A stretch of DNA of 64,000 bases from Azospirillum sp. SYSU D00513 (GCF_017356015.1 NZ_JAFIQV010000002.1:62001-126000); one strand, 5' to 3'. Counted from the stretch's first letter, positions 49,920 to 58,915 are shown. Notes: generated by a model not told the origin, from the sequence alone. Translations and numbers: made by a program.

Positions 49920-50354
49920 ATGTTTGAGCTGTACCCCTGGGTCAAGGCGCTGCATGTGATGAGCATCATCGCCTGGATGGCCGGGCTCCTCTATCTGCCG
50001 CGGCTGTTCGTCTACCATTGCGGAGTGGCGCCGGGCTCGGAGGCCTCGGAGACCTTCAAGGTCATGGAGCGCCGGCTCCTGCGCGGCATCATGAACCCGG
50101 CCATGATCGCGGCCTACCTGTTCGGCATCACCATGATCGCGATCAATCCCGCGCTGATGCAGGAGGGCTGGCTGCACGCCAAGATCCTGTTCGTGCTGCT
50201 GCTGACGGGGATCCACATGATGTCCGCCCGTTGGCGCCGTGACTTCGAGGCCGGGCGCAACCGCCACTCGCAGCGCTATTACCGCGTGATGAACGAAGTG
50301 CCCGCGGTGCTGATGGCCGGCATCGTGATTTTCGTGATCGTGCGCCCGTTCTGA
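49920..50354 (+). CDS. hemJ: Protoporphyrinogen IX oxidase HemJ
   Basis: HemJ oxidises protoporphyrinogen IX to protoporphyrin IX in the inner membrane. The 144-residue product has four hydrophobic helices and the conserved start YPWVKALHVMSIIAWMAG with the essential His, plus RRLLRGIMNPAMI and HAKILFVLLL. It completes the hemE-hemH-hemJ series beside the origin. ATG 49920 is preceded by AAGGATC. Confidence 0.96.
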   Translation: MFELYPWVKALHVMSIIAWMAGLLYLPRLFVYHCGVAPGSEASETFKVMERRLLRGIMNPAMIAAYLFGITMIAINPALMQEGWLHAKILFVLLLTGIHMMSARWRRDFEAGRNRHSQRYYRVMNEVPAVLMAGIVIFVIVRPF

Positions 50355-50410
50355 CGCGAAACGGGCCAGGGAATACCTCCAAAGCCTGTCACCGGACGGA
50401 TCGCTTTCGT

Positions 50411-50439
50411 TTGACTTGCGGGGCGCGATCCGCTAACCA
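50411..50439 (+). promoter_or_regulatory. Candidate promoter of rho
   Basis: TTGACT (50411-50416) and TAACCA (50434-50439) are spaced 17 bp apart, a good sigma-70-type arrangement for this GC-rich genome. The predicted transcript has a leader of about 185 nt that contains a hairpin (CCACGGG 50448-50454 with CCCGTGG 50464-50470), as expected for an autoregulated rho gene. Confidence 0.5.
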
Positions 50440-50632
50440 TCTCCTCACCACGGGTCCGCAAGGCCCGTGGCTCCATCCCCCTACCTGCCGTTCCGTCCCT
50501 TCTCATTTGAGCCGGGCGCGGCGACCGCCGGGCGCATCACGCCGGCCTGGTCGCCCCGCGCCCTTCCGACGCTCCCGCTGTCGGCTCCGGACCTGGCACT
50601 CCCCCGCATGACGATCCCTTAGGTTATTCCCC

Positions 50633-51889
50633 ATGCATCTCCAAGACCTGAAGTGCAAGAGCCCCGCCGAACTGCTGGCGTTCGCGGAGGAGCTGCAGAT
50701 CGAGAACGCCAGCACGCTGCGCAAGCAGGACATGATGTTCGCCATCCTGAAGCGGCTGGCCGACGACGATGTTCCGATCTATGGCGACGGCGTGCTGGAG
50801 GTGCTTCAGGACGGGTTCGGCTTCCTGCGCTCGCCGGAATCCAACTACCTGCCGGGTCCCGACGACATCTACGTCAGCCCGAGCCAGGTGCGCCGCTTCG
50901 GCCTGCGCACCGGCGACACGGTCGAGGGGCAGATCCGCTCGCCCAAGGACGGCGAGCGCTACTTCGCGCTGCTGAAGGTCAACACGATCAATTTCGATGC
51001 GCCGGACAAGGTCCGCCACCGCATCAACTTCGACAACCTGACTCCGCTCTACCCGGATGAGCGGCTGCGCATGGAGGTCGAGGATCCGACCAAGAAGAAC
51101 TACACCGGCCGCATCATCGACCTGGTGGCTCCGCTCGGCAAGGGTCAGCGCGGGCTGATCGTCGCCCCGCCGCGCACCGGCAAGACGGTGATGCTGCAGA
51201 ACATCGCCCATTCCATCGCGACCAACCATCCCGAGGCCTACCTCATCGTGCTGCTCATCGACGAGCGGCCGGAAGAGGTGACGGACATGGCGCGCTCGGT
51301 CCGCGGCGAGGTCATCAGCTCCACCTTCGACGAGCCGGCGACGCGCCACGTCCAGGTCGCGGAAATGGTGATCGAGAAGGCGAAAAGGCTGGTCGAGCAC
51401 AAGCGCGACGTGGTCATCCTGCTGGACTCCATCACCCGTCTGGCGCGCGCCTACAACACGGTCGTGCCCAGCTCCGGCAAGGTGCTGACCGGTGGTGTGG
51501 ACGCCAACGCGCTGCAGCGGCCCAAGCGCTTCTTCGGTGCGGCCCGCAACATCGAGGAGGGCGGCTCGCTGACCATCATCGCGACCGCGCTGATCGACAC
51601 CGGCAGCCGCATGGACGAGGTGATCTTCGAGGAGTTCAAGGGCACCGGCAACTCCGAGATCATCCTCGACCGCAAGCTCTCCGACAAGCGCACCTTCCCG
51701 GCCATCGACATCTCCAAGTCGGGCACCCGCAAGGAAGAGATGCTGGTCGACAAGGGCACCATGTCGAAGATGTGGATCCTGCGCCGCATCCTGATGCCGA
51801 TGGGCGTGACCGACGCGGTCGACTTCCTGGTCGACAAGCTGAAGCACACCAAGTCGAACAACGATTTCTTCGACTCGATGAATCAGTAA
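50633..51889 (+). CDS. rho: Transcription termination factor Rho
   Basis: Rho is the hexameric RNA helicase that ends transcription at untranslated RNA. The 418-residue product has the N-terminal helix bundle ([20 protein letters not shown]), the RNA-binding cold-shock domain ([20 protein letters not shown]), Walker A as [12 protein letters not shown] (Arg-Thr in place of the usual Lys-Ala), [13 protein letters not shown] and the Q/R loops. The conserved hemE-hemH-hemJ-rho order is typical of alphaproteobacterial origins. A strong terminator follows. Confidence 0.99.
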   Translation: MHLQDLKCKSPAELLAFAEELQIENASTLRKQDMMFAILKRLADDDVPIYGDGVLEVLQDGFGFLRSPESNYLPGPDDIYVSPSQVRRFGLRTGDTVEGQIRSPKDGERYFALLKVNTINFDAPDKVRHRINFDNLTPLYPDERLRMEVEDPTKKNYTGRIIDLVAPLGKGQRGLIVAPPRTGKTVMLQNIAHSIATNHPEAYLIVLLIDERPEEVTDMARSVRGEVISSTFDEPATRHVQVAEMVIEKAKRLVEHKRDVVILLDSITRLARAYNTVVPSSGKVLTGGVDANALQRPKRFFGAARNIEEGGSLTIIATALIDTGSRMDEVIFEEFKGTGNSEIILDRKLSDKRTFPAIDISKSGTRKEEMLVDKGTMSKMWILRRILMPMGVTDAVDFLVDKLKHTKSNNDFFDSMNQ

Positions 51890-51927
51890 GCAGGCGAACC
51901 GGTAGGCCGTAAACGCGGCGAATGGAA

Positions 51928-51960
51928 AAGGGCGGCCATCCCCAGGGGGTGGCCGCCCTT
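51928..51960 (+). terminator. Intrinsic terminator after rho
   Basis: AAGGGCGGCCA (51928-51938) pairs with TGGCCGCCCTT (51950-51960), and the inner TCCC and GGGG extend the stem. A short T-rich end (CTTCTG) follows. It separates rho from the convergent oxidoreductase gene. Confidence 0.85.
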
Positions 51961-51990
51961 CTGATGTCTGCACGCCGGCCGGTCCGCGCC

Positions 51991-52590
51991 TCAGCCGAAC
52001 TTCACGAGGTTGTGGACGGGCAGGGCGCCGCCGGGGAACTGGGCGAGGCGGCCGCCGCCGGCCAGGCTTCCCAAATCGATGCCGAAGAAGCCGAGCCGTT
52101 CGATCAGCGCCGCCACCTCCGCCTTCGCCGGGGCGTCGTCGCCGGAGTAGAAGAGGACGCGCCGCCCGCCTTCCGACCGCGGGTCGCCGGCGAGCGTCTG
52201 GGCCTGGAGGTGGTTGAAGGCCTTCACGACCCGGGCGCCGGGCACCAGCTCGGCGAAGACCTCGCTCGAGGCGCGGCCGTGCAGTTCCACGGGCCGGAAG
52301 AGCGGGGATTCGATGGCGTTGTTCGCGTCGATGACGATGCGGCCGTTCCAGTCCGGCAGCCCCGCCATGGCCTCGGGCAGCTTCGTCCAGTTCACCGCCA
52401 CGAAGACGATGTCCGCCGCCGCGGCCTCTTCCCGCGTTCCCGCCTTGATGCCGGGTCCGAGATCGCGGACGAGCGCTTCCAGCGAGGCGGGGCCGCGGCT
52501 GTTGGCGATGGTCGCCTCCAGCCCGGCCCGGACGATGTTGCGGGCGAAGGCCGCGCCGATGGCGCCGGAACCGATGATGCCGATGGTCAT
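51991..52590 (-). CDS. NAD(P)-binding reductase of the F420H2:NADP oxidoreductase-like family
   Basis: The 199-residue product is a compact Rossmann protein: MTIGIIGSGAIGAAFARNIV, then TIANSRGP, FVAVNW and VVKAFNHLQAQT. Such proteins are annotated as NADP oxidoreductase, coenzyme F420-dependent, or as short NAD(P)-binding reductases; use of F420 is not implied here. ATG 52590 is preferred to a TTG three codons upstream. A divergent LysR gene 139 bp away probably controls it. Confidence 0.9.
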   Translation of the reverse strand: MTIGIIGSGAIGAAFARNIVRAGLEATIANSRGPASLEALVRDLGPGIKAGTREEAAAADIVFVAVNWTKLPEAMAGLPDWNGRIVIDANNAIESPLFRPVELHGRASSEVFAELVPGARVVKAFNHLQAQTLAGDPRSEGGRRVLFYSGDDAPAKAEVAALIERLGFFGIDLGSLAGGGRLAQFPGGALPVHNLVKFG

Positions 52591-52729
52591 GATCTTCAAT
52601 CCTTCTCAGGGTGCGTCGGGCCGGCGATGCGCCGCCCGTTCCGATGGATTGGATCTTGCCCGCTTGATTGCCCCGTGATTAGCCGGTAATGGGTTGGATC
52701 ACTTGCAAGCGACCGTTGAAGGTGGACGC

Positions 52730-53659
52730 ATGGAGACGCTGGCCAACCTGGAGTCCTTCGTGCGCAGTGCCGAGAGCGGCAGCTTCTCGGGTGCGGCGCG
52801 CCGGCTCGCCCTGACGCCGGCCGCGGTCAGCCGCAACGTGGCGATGCTGGAGCGGAACCTCGGCGTCCGGCTGTTCCAGCGCAGCACGCGCCGGCTGACC
52901 CTGACCGAGGCGGGGGAGCGCTTCCTGCTCGGGGTGTGCGGCCATCTGGAAGGGCTGCAGGCGGCCATCTCCGGCATGGCGGGAGACGGGGGCGAGCCGG
53001 CCGGCCTGCTGAAGGTCAGCATGAGCCCGACGCTGGGGCTGGGCTATATCCTGCCGCTGCTGCCCGGCTTCCTCGCGCGCTATCCGGGGATCCGTCCGGA
53101 ATGGCATTTCGAGAACCGGCCGGTGGATCTCATCGCGGAGGGTTACGACGCGGCGGTCGGTGGCGGCTTCGAGCTGGCGCCGGGCGTGGTGTCGCGGGTG
53201 CTGGCGCCGGCGCACATCGTCGCGGTTGCCTCGCCCGCCTATCTGGAGGGGCGCGTGAAGCCGCTGGATCCCGCCGGGCTGGCGGGGTTCGACGGCATCC
53301 TGATGCGGTCGGCGCGCACCGGCCGGGTGCGGCACTGGACGATGCGCGACGCCATGGGTGCCGAGATGCCCGTGACGCTCGCCGAGACGGTCGTGGTCAA
53401 CGACCCGGCGGCCATGTGCCGGGCGGCGCTGCTCGGCCTCGGCGTGGCGCTGGTCGCGGTGCCGGACGCGCTGCCGCACCTGGAGAGCGGCGATCTGGTC
53501 CGGCTCGTTCCGCACTGGTACGCGGATGCCGGACCGATCTCCCTCTACTACGCCAGCCGCACGCTGCTGCCGGCCAAGACGCGCGTCTTCGTCGATTTCG
53601 TGGCCGAGGCTTTCCGGCGGGAGCGGCTGGCCGAGCGCTTCGCCGGCAGCCTCGGCTGA
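52730..53659 (+). CDS. LysR-family transcriptional regulator
   Basis: The 309-residue product has the winged-helix N-terminus (LESFVRSAESGSFSGAARRL, LTPAAVSRNVAMLERNLGV, LTLTEAGERF) and a LysR effector-binding domain (LKVSMSPTLGLGYILPLLPG, RPVDLIAEGYDAAVGGG). It is divergent from the NAD(P)-binding reductase gene, so that gene is the likely target. The ATG at 52730 is favoured over the open frame starting at 52694. Confidence 0.94.
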   Translation: METLANLESFVRSAESGSFSGAARRLALTPAAVSRNVAMLERNLGVRLFQRSTRRLTLTEAGERFLLGVCGHLEGLQAAISGMAGDGGEPAGLLKVSMSPTLGLGYILPLLPGFLARYPGIRPEWHFENRPVDLIAEGYDAAVGGGFELAPGVVSRVLAPAHIVAVASPAYLEGRVKPLDPAGLAGFDGILMRSARTGRVRHWTMRDAMGAEMPVTLAETVVVNDPAAMCRAALLGLGVALVAVPDALPHLESGDLVRLVPHWYADAGPISLYYASRTLLPAKTRVFVDFVAEAFRRERLAERFAGSLG

Positions 53660-53691
53660 AGCCTGCGGGGGAGGGATCCCGCAAAAATAAT

Positions 53692-53723
53692 AAAGGCGGG
53701 GAGCCCTGGGCCCGCCCGCCTTT
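53692..53723. terminator. Bidirectional terminator between LysR gene and secB
   Basis: AAAGGCGGG (53692-53700) pairs with CCCGCCTTT (53715-53723); GAGCCC and GGGC pair inside. AT-rich DNA (AAAAATAATAAA) lies to the left, giving a T tract on the minus strand, so it terminates secB as well as the LysR gene. Confidence 0.8.
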
Positions 53724-53755
53724 GTTCTCGGTCGCCGTTCCCTTGATGCCGGGAA

Positions 53756-54265
53756 TCAGAAGGGCGGCTGGCCCTGCGGGGCCTGGCCCCCCTGGTTCTG
53801 CTGCGCCTGGGCGGCCATCTGGCGGCGGAACAGGTCGGCGAAGTCGATCGGGTTGATCATCAGCGGCGGGAAGCCGCCATCGCGCGTCGCGTCGGAGATG
53901 ATGGCGCGGGCGAAGGGGAACAGCATGCGCGGCGCCTCGATCATCAGGACCGGGCGGTGATGCTCCTGCGGCAGGCCCGGAAGCTGGAACAGGCCGGCGT
54001 AGGCCAGCTCGGCCAGGAAGGCCACGGACTCGCCCTGCTTGGCTTCGGCGCGGAGCTGCAGCACCACCTCGTAGACGTCCTCGCCGACCGGCCGGACCTG
54101 CACGTCCACCCCGATGTTGACCTGCGGCTGGGCCTGGTTCGGCATCAGGCTCTGCGGCGCGTTCGGATTCTCGAAGGAGAGGTCCTTGACGTACTGGGCC
54201 AGCACGTTCATCGGCAGGGAGGTCGGGCCAGCCTGGTCCTGGCCGTTGCTCTGGGTATCGGACAT
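53756..54265 (-). CDS. secB: Protein-export chaperone SecB
   Basis: SecB keeps precursor proteins unfolded and hands them to SecA. The 169-residue product has the tetramer core motifs YVKDLSFENPNAP, VQVRPVGEDVYEVVLQLRAE, AELAYAGLFQLPGLPQEHH, MLFPFARAIISDATRDGGFP and NPIDFADLFRRQ, with a Gln-rich tail. ATG 54265 begins MSDTQSNGQDQ. It is one of the genes usually seen near the alphaproteobacterial origin. Confidence 0.98.
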   Translation of the reverse strand: MSDTQSNGQDQAGPTSLPMNVLAQYVKDLSFENPNAPQSLMPNQAQPQVNIGVDVQVRPVGEDVYEVVLQLRAEAKQGESVAFLAELAYAGLFQLPGLPQEHHRPVLMIEAPRMLFPFARAIISDATRDGGFPPLMINPIDFADLFRRQMAAQAQQNQGGQAPQGQPPF

Positions 54266-54445
54266 GGGCGAACTCCTGGCCGCGTCGCGGCCCGTCTGAA
54301 AGGGTGTCGGGATGCCGGCCGCGTGGCTGCGGCCGGCGCGCTGATGGGACCCGCTGGCTAGCATGGATCCGCCGGCCCGACAATGGGCGCGGGACGGGTT
54401 CCCGCGCGGGACATGCGCCCGCAGGCCGTGGATCAGGGCCGGGGG

Positions 54446-55012
54446 TCAGGGTCGGCCGCCACCGTTCCCGCCGCCCGGCCCGCCCCAGCGCGACTCCTCC
54501 AGCCTGGGAACGCCGGCGGTCCCGTCCGGATCCACCTCCTGGAACTCGCCCTCGATGACGCCGGGCTGATGGGCGGGCTGATGGGGAGGCCGCCGGGCGC
54601 CCCCGTCCCGCGGCCAGGAGGCGCCCGGTGCCGTGCCGGCGGTCCACATCCGCATGGTCCCGCCGCTCGCCATCCGCTTCAGAAGCCACAACCCGAGCGC
54701 GTTGCGGACCGGGCGCACGAACAGCAGCAGGCCGACGATGTCCGTCAGGAAGCCGGGCACGATCAGCAGGAAGGCGGCCACGACGATGCAGAAGCCCTCG
54801 AAGACGGCGCCCACGGGGTCCTCGCCGCGCGCGGCGGCCTCCTGCGCGCGGCGCAGGACGGACAGGCCCTGGCGGCGCAGCAGCAGCGACCCGGCCACGA
54901 TGGACAGAAGCACCAGCCCGACGGTCGGCAGGGCGCCGATCCAGTCGCCGACCTGGGCGAAGGCCGCGATTTCCGCGATCGGCAACAGGAGGAACAGCAG
55001 AAGCGGTTTCAT
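54446..55012 (-). CDS. fxsA: FxsA family membrane protein
   Basis: The 188-residue product has three to four hydrophobic helices in its first ~125 residues (LLLFLLLPIAEIAAFAQVG, GLVLLSIVAGSLLLRRQGL, VVAAFLLIVPGFLTDIVGLL) and a disordered Pro/Gly/Arg-rich tail. E. coli FxsA relieves F-plasmid exclusion of phage T7; the normal cellular role is unknown. It is divergent from the Tim44-like gene. Confidence 0.93.
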   Translation of the reverse strand: MKPLLLFLLLPIAEIAAFAQVGDWIGALPTVGLVLLSIVAGSLLLRRQGLSVLRRAQEAAARGEDPVGAVFEGFCIVVAAFLLIVPGFLTDIVGLLLFVRPVRNALGLWLLKRMASGGTMRMWTAGTAPGASWPRDGGARRPPHQPAHQPGVIEGEFQEVDPDGTAGVPRLEESRWGGPGGGNGGGRP

Positions 55013-55235
55013 GGGCGTCCTTGCTCTTTGGGTGCCAAGCCCCTATCTAGACTTGGATGCGATCCCGCCCGGTCGCGTGGCTTTGAGCGGTCTCTCCGGT
55101 GCGCCGTCACGGCGCCTTCCGAAGCGTACAGTTAATGCCGGCCGGCCGGGGGGTCCAGAGGCGCATCGATGCGGATCAATAACGACCGGCTGCCCGATCA
55201 GCCCGGCAGAGGGGAAATCCCGGAAGGACTGAGTG

Positions 55236-55907
55236 ATGGACGATAGCTTCGTTCTCATCGAGATCGTCATTTTCGCGATGATCGCGGCGTTTCTCGTCTA
55301 TCGCCTGCGCAATGTGCTCGGCCGCCGCACCGGCGAGGAGCGGCAGCGCCCCAATCCCTTCACGCCGTCCGAACAGGTGCGGCCCGACAACGTCGTGCCG
55401 ATGCCCGAGCGCGCCCGCGCCGCGGGCGAGCCGCCGGCCGCCGACGAGCCCATGTCGCTGGGCATGGCGCTGGACCGCCTGCGCACGATGGATCCGAGCT
55501 TCGAGGAGAAGCACTTCCTCCAGGGTGCCCGCGGCGCCTTCCAGATGATCGTCGAGGCTTTCGCCGCCGGCGACACCGCCACCCTGCGCCCGCTGCTGTC
55601 GGACGAGGTGTACGAGCGCTTCGCCGCCGTCATCCGCCAGCGTCAGGCCGCCGGCGAGGTCTGGGAGACCCGCGTCCTCGAAGTCCGGGACGCCGACGTC
55701 ACCGCCGCCCGCTTCGAAGGCCGCACCGTCTATGTCACGGTGCAGTTCCTCTCCACCCAGAACACGGTCGTGCGCGACGCCGCCGGCGCGCTGGTGGAGG
55801 GCGACCCGAAGGAGGTGGAGGAGGTCACGGACGTCTGGACCTTCGCCCGCGACACCCGCGCCCGCGACCCCAACTGGGCGCTCGTCGGGACCGGAGCCGC
55901 CGCCTGA
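55236..55907 (+). CDS. Tim44-like domain protein
   Basis: The 223-residue product has a single N-terminal membrane anchor (IEIVIFAMIAAFLVYRLRNV), a Pro-rich linker, and a Tim44/TimA domain (FLQGARGAFQMIVEAFAAGD, LRPLLSDEVYERFAAVI, VTDVWTFARDTRARDPNW). Alphaproteobacterial TimA proteins are relatives of mitochondrial Tim44. ATG 55236 lies just after a GTG and is preceded by GGAAGG. It precedes mltA by 42 bp, a conserved pair. Confidence 0.94.
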   Translation: MDDSFVLIEIVIFAMIAAFLVYRLRNVLGRRTGEERQRPNPFTPSEQVRPDNVVPMPERARAAGEPPAADEPMSLGMALDRLRTMDPSFEEKHFLQGARGAFQMIVEAFAAGDTATLRPLLSDEVYERFAAVIRQRQAAGEVWETRVLEVRDADVTAARFEGRTVYVTVQFLSTQNTVVRDAAGALVEGDPKEVEEVTDVWTFARDTRARDPNWALVGTGAAA

Positions 55908-55949
55908 CCGCCCTCCGCCCGATCCCTTCCGACCGGTAATCACACCCTC

Positions 55950-57155
55950 ATGCCTCTTCGTCCCTTCCGGTTCGCCGCGCTGGCCGCCACCATCCTCATG
56001 GCCGGCTGCGCCGGAAAGGAAGAGGAGGCCAAGCCACCGCCCGAGGCGCTCACCCTGGCTCCGGTGGCCTTCGCCGACCTGCCGGGCTGGAACGCCGACC
56101 GCGTCGCCGAGGCCGTGCCGGCCTTCCAACGTTCCTGCGCCCGCTTCAAGGCCGTTCCGCCCGACCGTCCCGTGGGACCCGGCGGCATCGGCGGGCGGGC
56201 CGCCGACTGGCAGGCCGTCTGCGCGCGGCTCGCCGCCTTGCCGCCCGGCGACGAGGCCGCCGCCCGCGCCTTCTTCGAAACCGAATTCATCCCCTACGCC
56301 GCCGGCAACAACGGCAAGCGCGAGGGGCTGTTCACCGGCTATTACGAGGTCGAGCTGGAGGGCAGCCGCACGGCTGGCCCGGCCTATCCGGTGCCGCTCT
56401 ACAGCCGGCCCGCCGATCTGGTGATGGTCGATCTGGGCGAATTCTCCGATCGCTGGAAGGGCGAGCGCACGGCGGGCCGCGTGCTGGACGGCCGGCTGAA
56501 GCCCTACGAGGACCGGGCGGCGATCGAGGCCGGCGCGCTCCGTGGCAAGGTGCCGGAGCTGGTCTGGCTCAAGGACCCCATCGCCACCTTCTTCCTTCAC
56601 ATCCAAGGGTCCGGCCGCGTCCGGCTGCCGGACGGGACGGAGATGCGCGTCGGCTACGCCGCGCAGAACGGGCACAAATACGTCGCCATCGGCCGCGAGC
56701 TGATCGACCGGGGCGAGCTGAAGCGCGAGGAGGTCTCGCTCCAGACCATCCGCGACTGGCTGCGCGCCCATCCGGACCAGGCCGCCGCCCTGATGAACAA
56801 GAACCCCTCCTACGTCTTCTTCCAGGAACTGAAGGGCGAGGGACCCGTCGGCGCGCAGAACGTCGCGCTGACGCCGGGCCGCAGCCTCGCGGTCGACTCC
56901 AAGTTCCTGCCCTACGGCGTGCCGGTCTGGCTCGACGCCGAGGATCCCCTGGACAAGGACGCGCGGCTGCGCCGGCTGATGGTCGCCCAGGACACCGGCG
57001 GCGCGATCCGCGGCCCCGTGCGCGGCGACGTCTTCTGGGGCCATGGCGCCGACGCCGAGCTGCGGGCCGGCGTCATGAAGAGCCCCGGCGCCTATCATAT
57101 CCTGCTTCCGCGTGGCGTGACCCCGCCGGCACCCCCGGCACCCCCGGCGTCGTAA
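55950..57155 (+). CDS. mltA: Membrane-bound lytic murein transglycosylase A
   Basis: MltA cleaves peptidoglycan glycan strands, leaving 1,6-anhydro ends. The 401-residue product has a lipoprotein signal with lipobox LMAGC (Cys20) and the MltA domain (EGLFTGYYEVELEGSR, PIATFFLHIQGSGRVRLPDG, RVGYAAQNGHKYVAIGRELI), followed by the 3D domain with the catalytic Asp region (AQDTGGAIRGPVRGDVFWG). A Pro/Ala repeat (PAPPAPPAS) ends the protein. Confidence 0.97.
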   Translation: MPLRPFRFAALAATILMAGCAGKEEEAKPPPEALTLAPVAFADLPGWNADRVAEAVPAFQRSCARFKAVPPDRPVGPGGIGGRAADWQAVCARLAALPPGDEAAARAFFETEFIPYAAGNNGKREGLFTGYYEVELEGSRTAGPAYPVPLYSRPADLVMVDLGEFSDRWKGERTAGRVLDGRLKPYEDRAAIEAGALRGKVPELVWLKDPIATFFLHIQGSGRVRLPDGTEMRVGYAAQNGHKYVAIGRELIDRGELKREEVSLQTIRDWLRAHPDQAAALMNKNPSYVFFQELKGEGPVGAQNVALTPGRSLAVDSKFLPYGVPVWLDAEDPLDKDARLRRLMVAQDTGGAIRGPVRGDVFWGHGADAELRAGVMKSPGAYHILLPRGVTPPAPPAPPAS

Positions 57156-57225
57156 GCCGGGAGAGCCGCCGCCCGCGCCGGAACGCTCCCCGTCACCCCG
57201 GGTTGTGCGGGTGGGGGAGGATGCC

Positions 57226-58065
57226 ATGAACCGGACCAGAGCGCTTCACGACACGCTGAACGAGATCGAGGGGCTGGCGCGGCTGGGCTATGCAGCGCGC
57301 GGCCTCGTCTACCTGATCGTCGGATGGATCGCCCTGACCGCGTCCCAGGACGGCGGCAGCCTCACCGACACGCAGGGCGCGCTCGTGAAGCTGATGCTCG
57401 GGCCGTTCGGCTCGGTGCTGCTGGCGGTCACGGCGCTCGGGCTGGCGGGATACGCGCTCTGGCGCTTCGTCCAGGCCGTGCTGGACGTCGACGATCATGG
57501 CACCTCGCCCAAGGGGCTTGTCGTCCGCGCCGCGCTCTTCGTCACCGGCATCATCCATGCGGGCCTTGCCGCGACGGCGGTGCGGCTGCTCGCGGGGCGC
57601 GGGGCCGGCAGCGGCGGGGAGGCGTCGGCCCAGGACTGGACCGAATGGCTTCTCGACGTGCCGCTCGGGCGCCTGCTGGTCGCCGCCGTCGGCCTCGCCG
57701 TCTTCGGCGCGGCCATCGCGCATTTCGTGCGGGCCTGGACGGCGAGCTTTTGCCGCCGCCTCGCCGCGGACGAGGACCGGATGCGCTTCATCGAACCCAT
57801 CGGCCGCGTCGGGCTGACCGCCAAGGGCGTCGTCTTCACGATGGTCGGCTGGTTCTTCGTCATCGCCGCCTGGCAGACGGACTCCTCGGAGTCCGGCGGC
57901 CTGGTGAAGGCGCTGCGCACGCTGCAGGAACAGCCCTACGGCCCTTGGCTCCTGGCGCTGCTGGCCCTCGGCCTGCTCGCCTTCGGTGTCTACAGCTTCG
58001 TCGAAGCCGCCTACCGCCGCATCGACGGGCAGAGCGTGGCGCGCCGGCTGCGGGCGATGGCGTAG
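57226..58065 (+). CDS. DUF1206 integral membrane protein
   Basis: The 279-residue product contains three repeats of a two-helix unit; each opens with a Gly-rich segment like LARLGYAARGLVYLIVGWIA or RVGLTAKGVVFTMVGWFFV. The repeat pattern defines DUF1206, whose function is unknown. ATG 57226 follows GGGGGAGG at a good distance. Gap to mltA 70 bp. Confidence 0.93.
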   Translation: MNRTRALHDTLNEIEGLARLGYAARGLVYLIVGWIALTASQDGGSLTDTQGALVKLMLGPFGSVLLAVTALGLAGYALWRFVQAVLDVDDHGTSPKGLVVRAALFVTGIIHAGLAATAVRLLAGRGAGSGGEASAQDWTEWLLDVPLGRLLVAAVGLAVFGAAIAHFVRAWTASFCRRLAADEDRMRFIEPIGRVGLTAKGVVFTMVGWFFVIAAWQTDSSESGGLVKALRTLQEQPYGPWLLALLALGLLAFGVYSFVEAAYRRIDGQSVARRLRAMA

Positions 58066-58101
58066 AGAAAATTGTGCCTGTCACGCTCGTGAGGCGTCTT
58101 T

Positions 58102-58133
58102 GCTGAACTGTATCGATCCTGATACAGCTCAGC
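58102..58133. promoter_or_regulatory. Palindromic operator of the fused toxin-antitoxin gene
   Basis: GCTGAACTGTATC (58102-58114) and GATACAGCTCAGC (58121-58133) are inverted copies with one mismatch, separated by GATCCT. The right arm ends at the base before the ATG of the next gene. TATC...GATA palindromes are typical operators of HigA-type antitoxins, so this is a likely autoregulatory site. Confidence 0.75.
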
Positions 58134-58478
58134 ATGAAGCGGATCACCTTTCTGGGAGACAGTCTCGATTGCGTCCGGGATTTTCCGGATGATGCGCGTT
58201 CAACAGCCGGTTTCCAGCTTCGCGAATTTCAGGCGGGCAAGGAGCCGGCGGAAGCCGCGAACTTGAAGGTCCGCGCCGATTTGCTCGCGCATGTGATCGA
58301 GCGCGTGAAGTCCTGGGACCTGCCTCAAGGCGAAGCGGCGGCGCGCCTGGGAATCACACGTCCCCGCCTCAACGACCTGATGCAGGGCAAGCTCCACAAG
58401 TTTTCCCTGGACGCCCTGGTGAACCTCGCCTCGGCCGCCGGCTTGGTGCTGGAGATCCGCGTGTCGGCCGCCGCTTGA
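58134..58478 (+). CDS. In-frame HigB-HigA fusion remnant (toxin N-terminus joined to XRE antitoxin)
   Basis: The 114-residue product starts like a HigB/Gp49-type toxin (ITFLGDSLDCVRDFPDDARS then AGFQLREFQAGKEP, residues ~4-41) but lacks the toxin's catalytic C-terminal part. From about residue 42 it is a HigA-like antitoxin (EAANLKVRADLLAHVIERVK, QGEAAARLGITRPRLNDLMQ, KFSLDALVNLASAAG) with a complete helix-turn-helix. An internal deletion could have joined the two genes in frame. The operator directly upstream is intact. It may survive as a stand-alone repressor. Confidence 0.82.
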   Translation: MKRITFLGDSLDCVRDFPDDARSTAGFQLREFQAGKEPAEAANLKVRADLLAHVIERVKSWDLPQGEAAARLGITRPRLNDLMQGKLHKFSLDALVNLASAAGLVLEIRVSAAA

Positions 58479-58509
58479 GTCCGAGCCGGGACCGGAGCGG
58501 CGCCGGCGC

Positions 58510-58878
58510 TCACGCCGTCTTCAGCATCCGGCCCAGGTCGCGGCCGCCCACGACGTGGACGTGCAGGTGGGGGACTTCCTGGTGGGCGGCGGGGCCGCAG
58601 TTGCTCAGGGCGCGGTAGCCGCTCTCCACCACGCCGGCCATGCGCGCGACCTCGCCCACGGCGCGCATGAAGTCGGCGATCTCGGCGTCGGTGGCGCGGG
58701 CGGTGAAGTCGTCCATGTCGATGTAGGCACCCTTGGGCACGACCAGCACATGGGTCGGGGCCTGCGGGGTGATGTCGTTGAAGGCCAGGGAGTGCGCCGT
58801 CTCCAGCACCTTCTTGCAGGGGATCTCGCCGCGCAGGATGCGGGCGAAGACGTTGTTCTGGTCGTAGGTCCTGGCCAT
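58510..58878 (-). CDS. HIT-family (HinT-like) nucleotide hydrolase
   Basis: The 122-residue product has the histidine-triad motif HLHVHVVGG and the N-terminal NNVFARILRGEIPCKKV. HinT enzymes split purine nucleoside phosphoramidates. It follows hisE by 37 bp on the minus strand. A HIT gene of this size at the end of the his cluster is known from Azospirillum brasilense (ORF122), which supports the taxonomic assignment. Confidence 0.95.
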   Translation of the reverse strand: MARTYDQNNVFARILRGEIPCKKVLETAHSLAFNDITPQAPTHVLVVPKGAYIDMDDFTARATDAEIADFMRAVGEVARMAGVVESGYRALSNCGPAAHQEVPHLHVHVVGGRDLGRMLKTA

Positions 58879-58915
58879 GTCGTCCCTCTTGGTCTTGGTC
58901 GCCCCGCGCCGGCCC

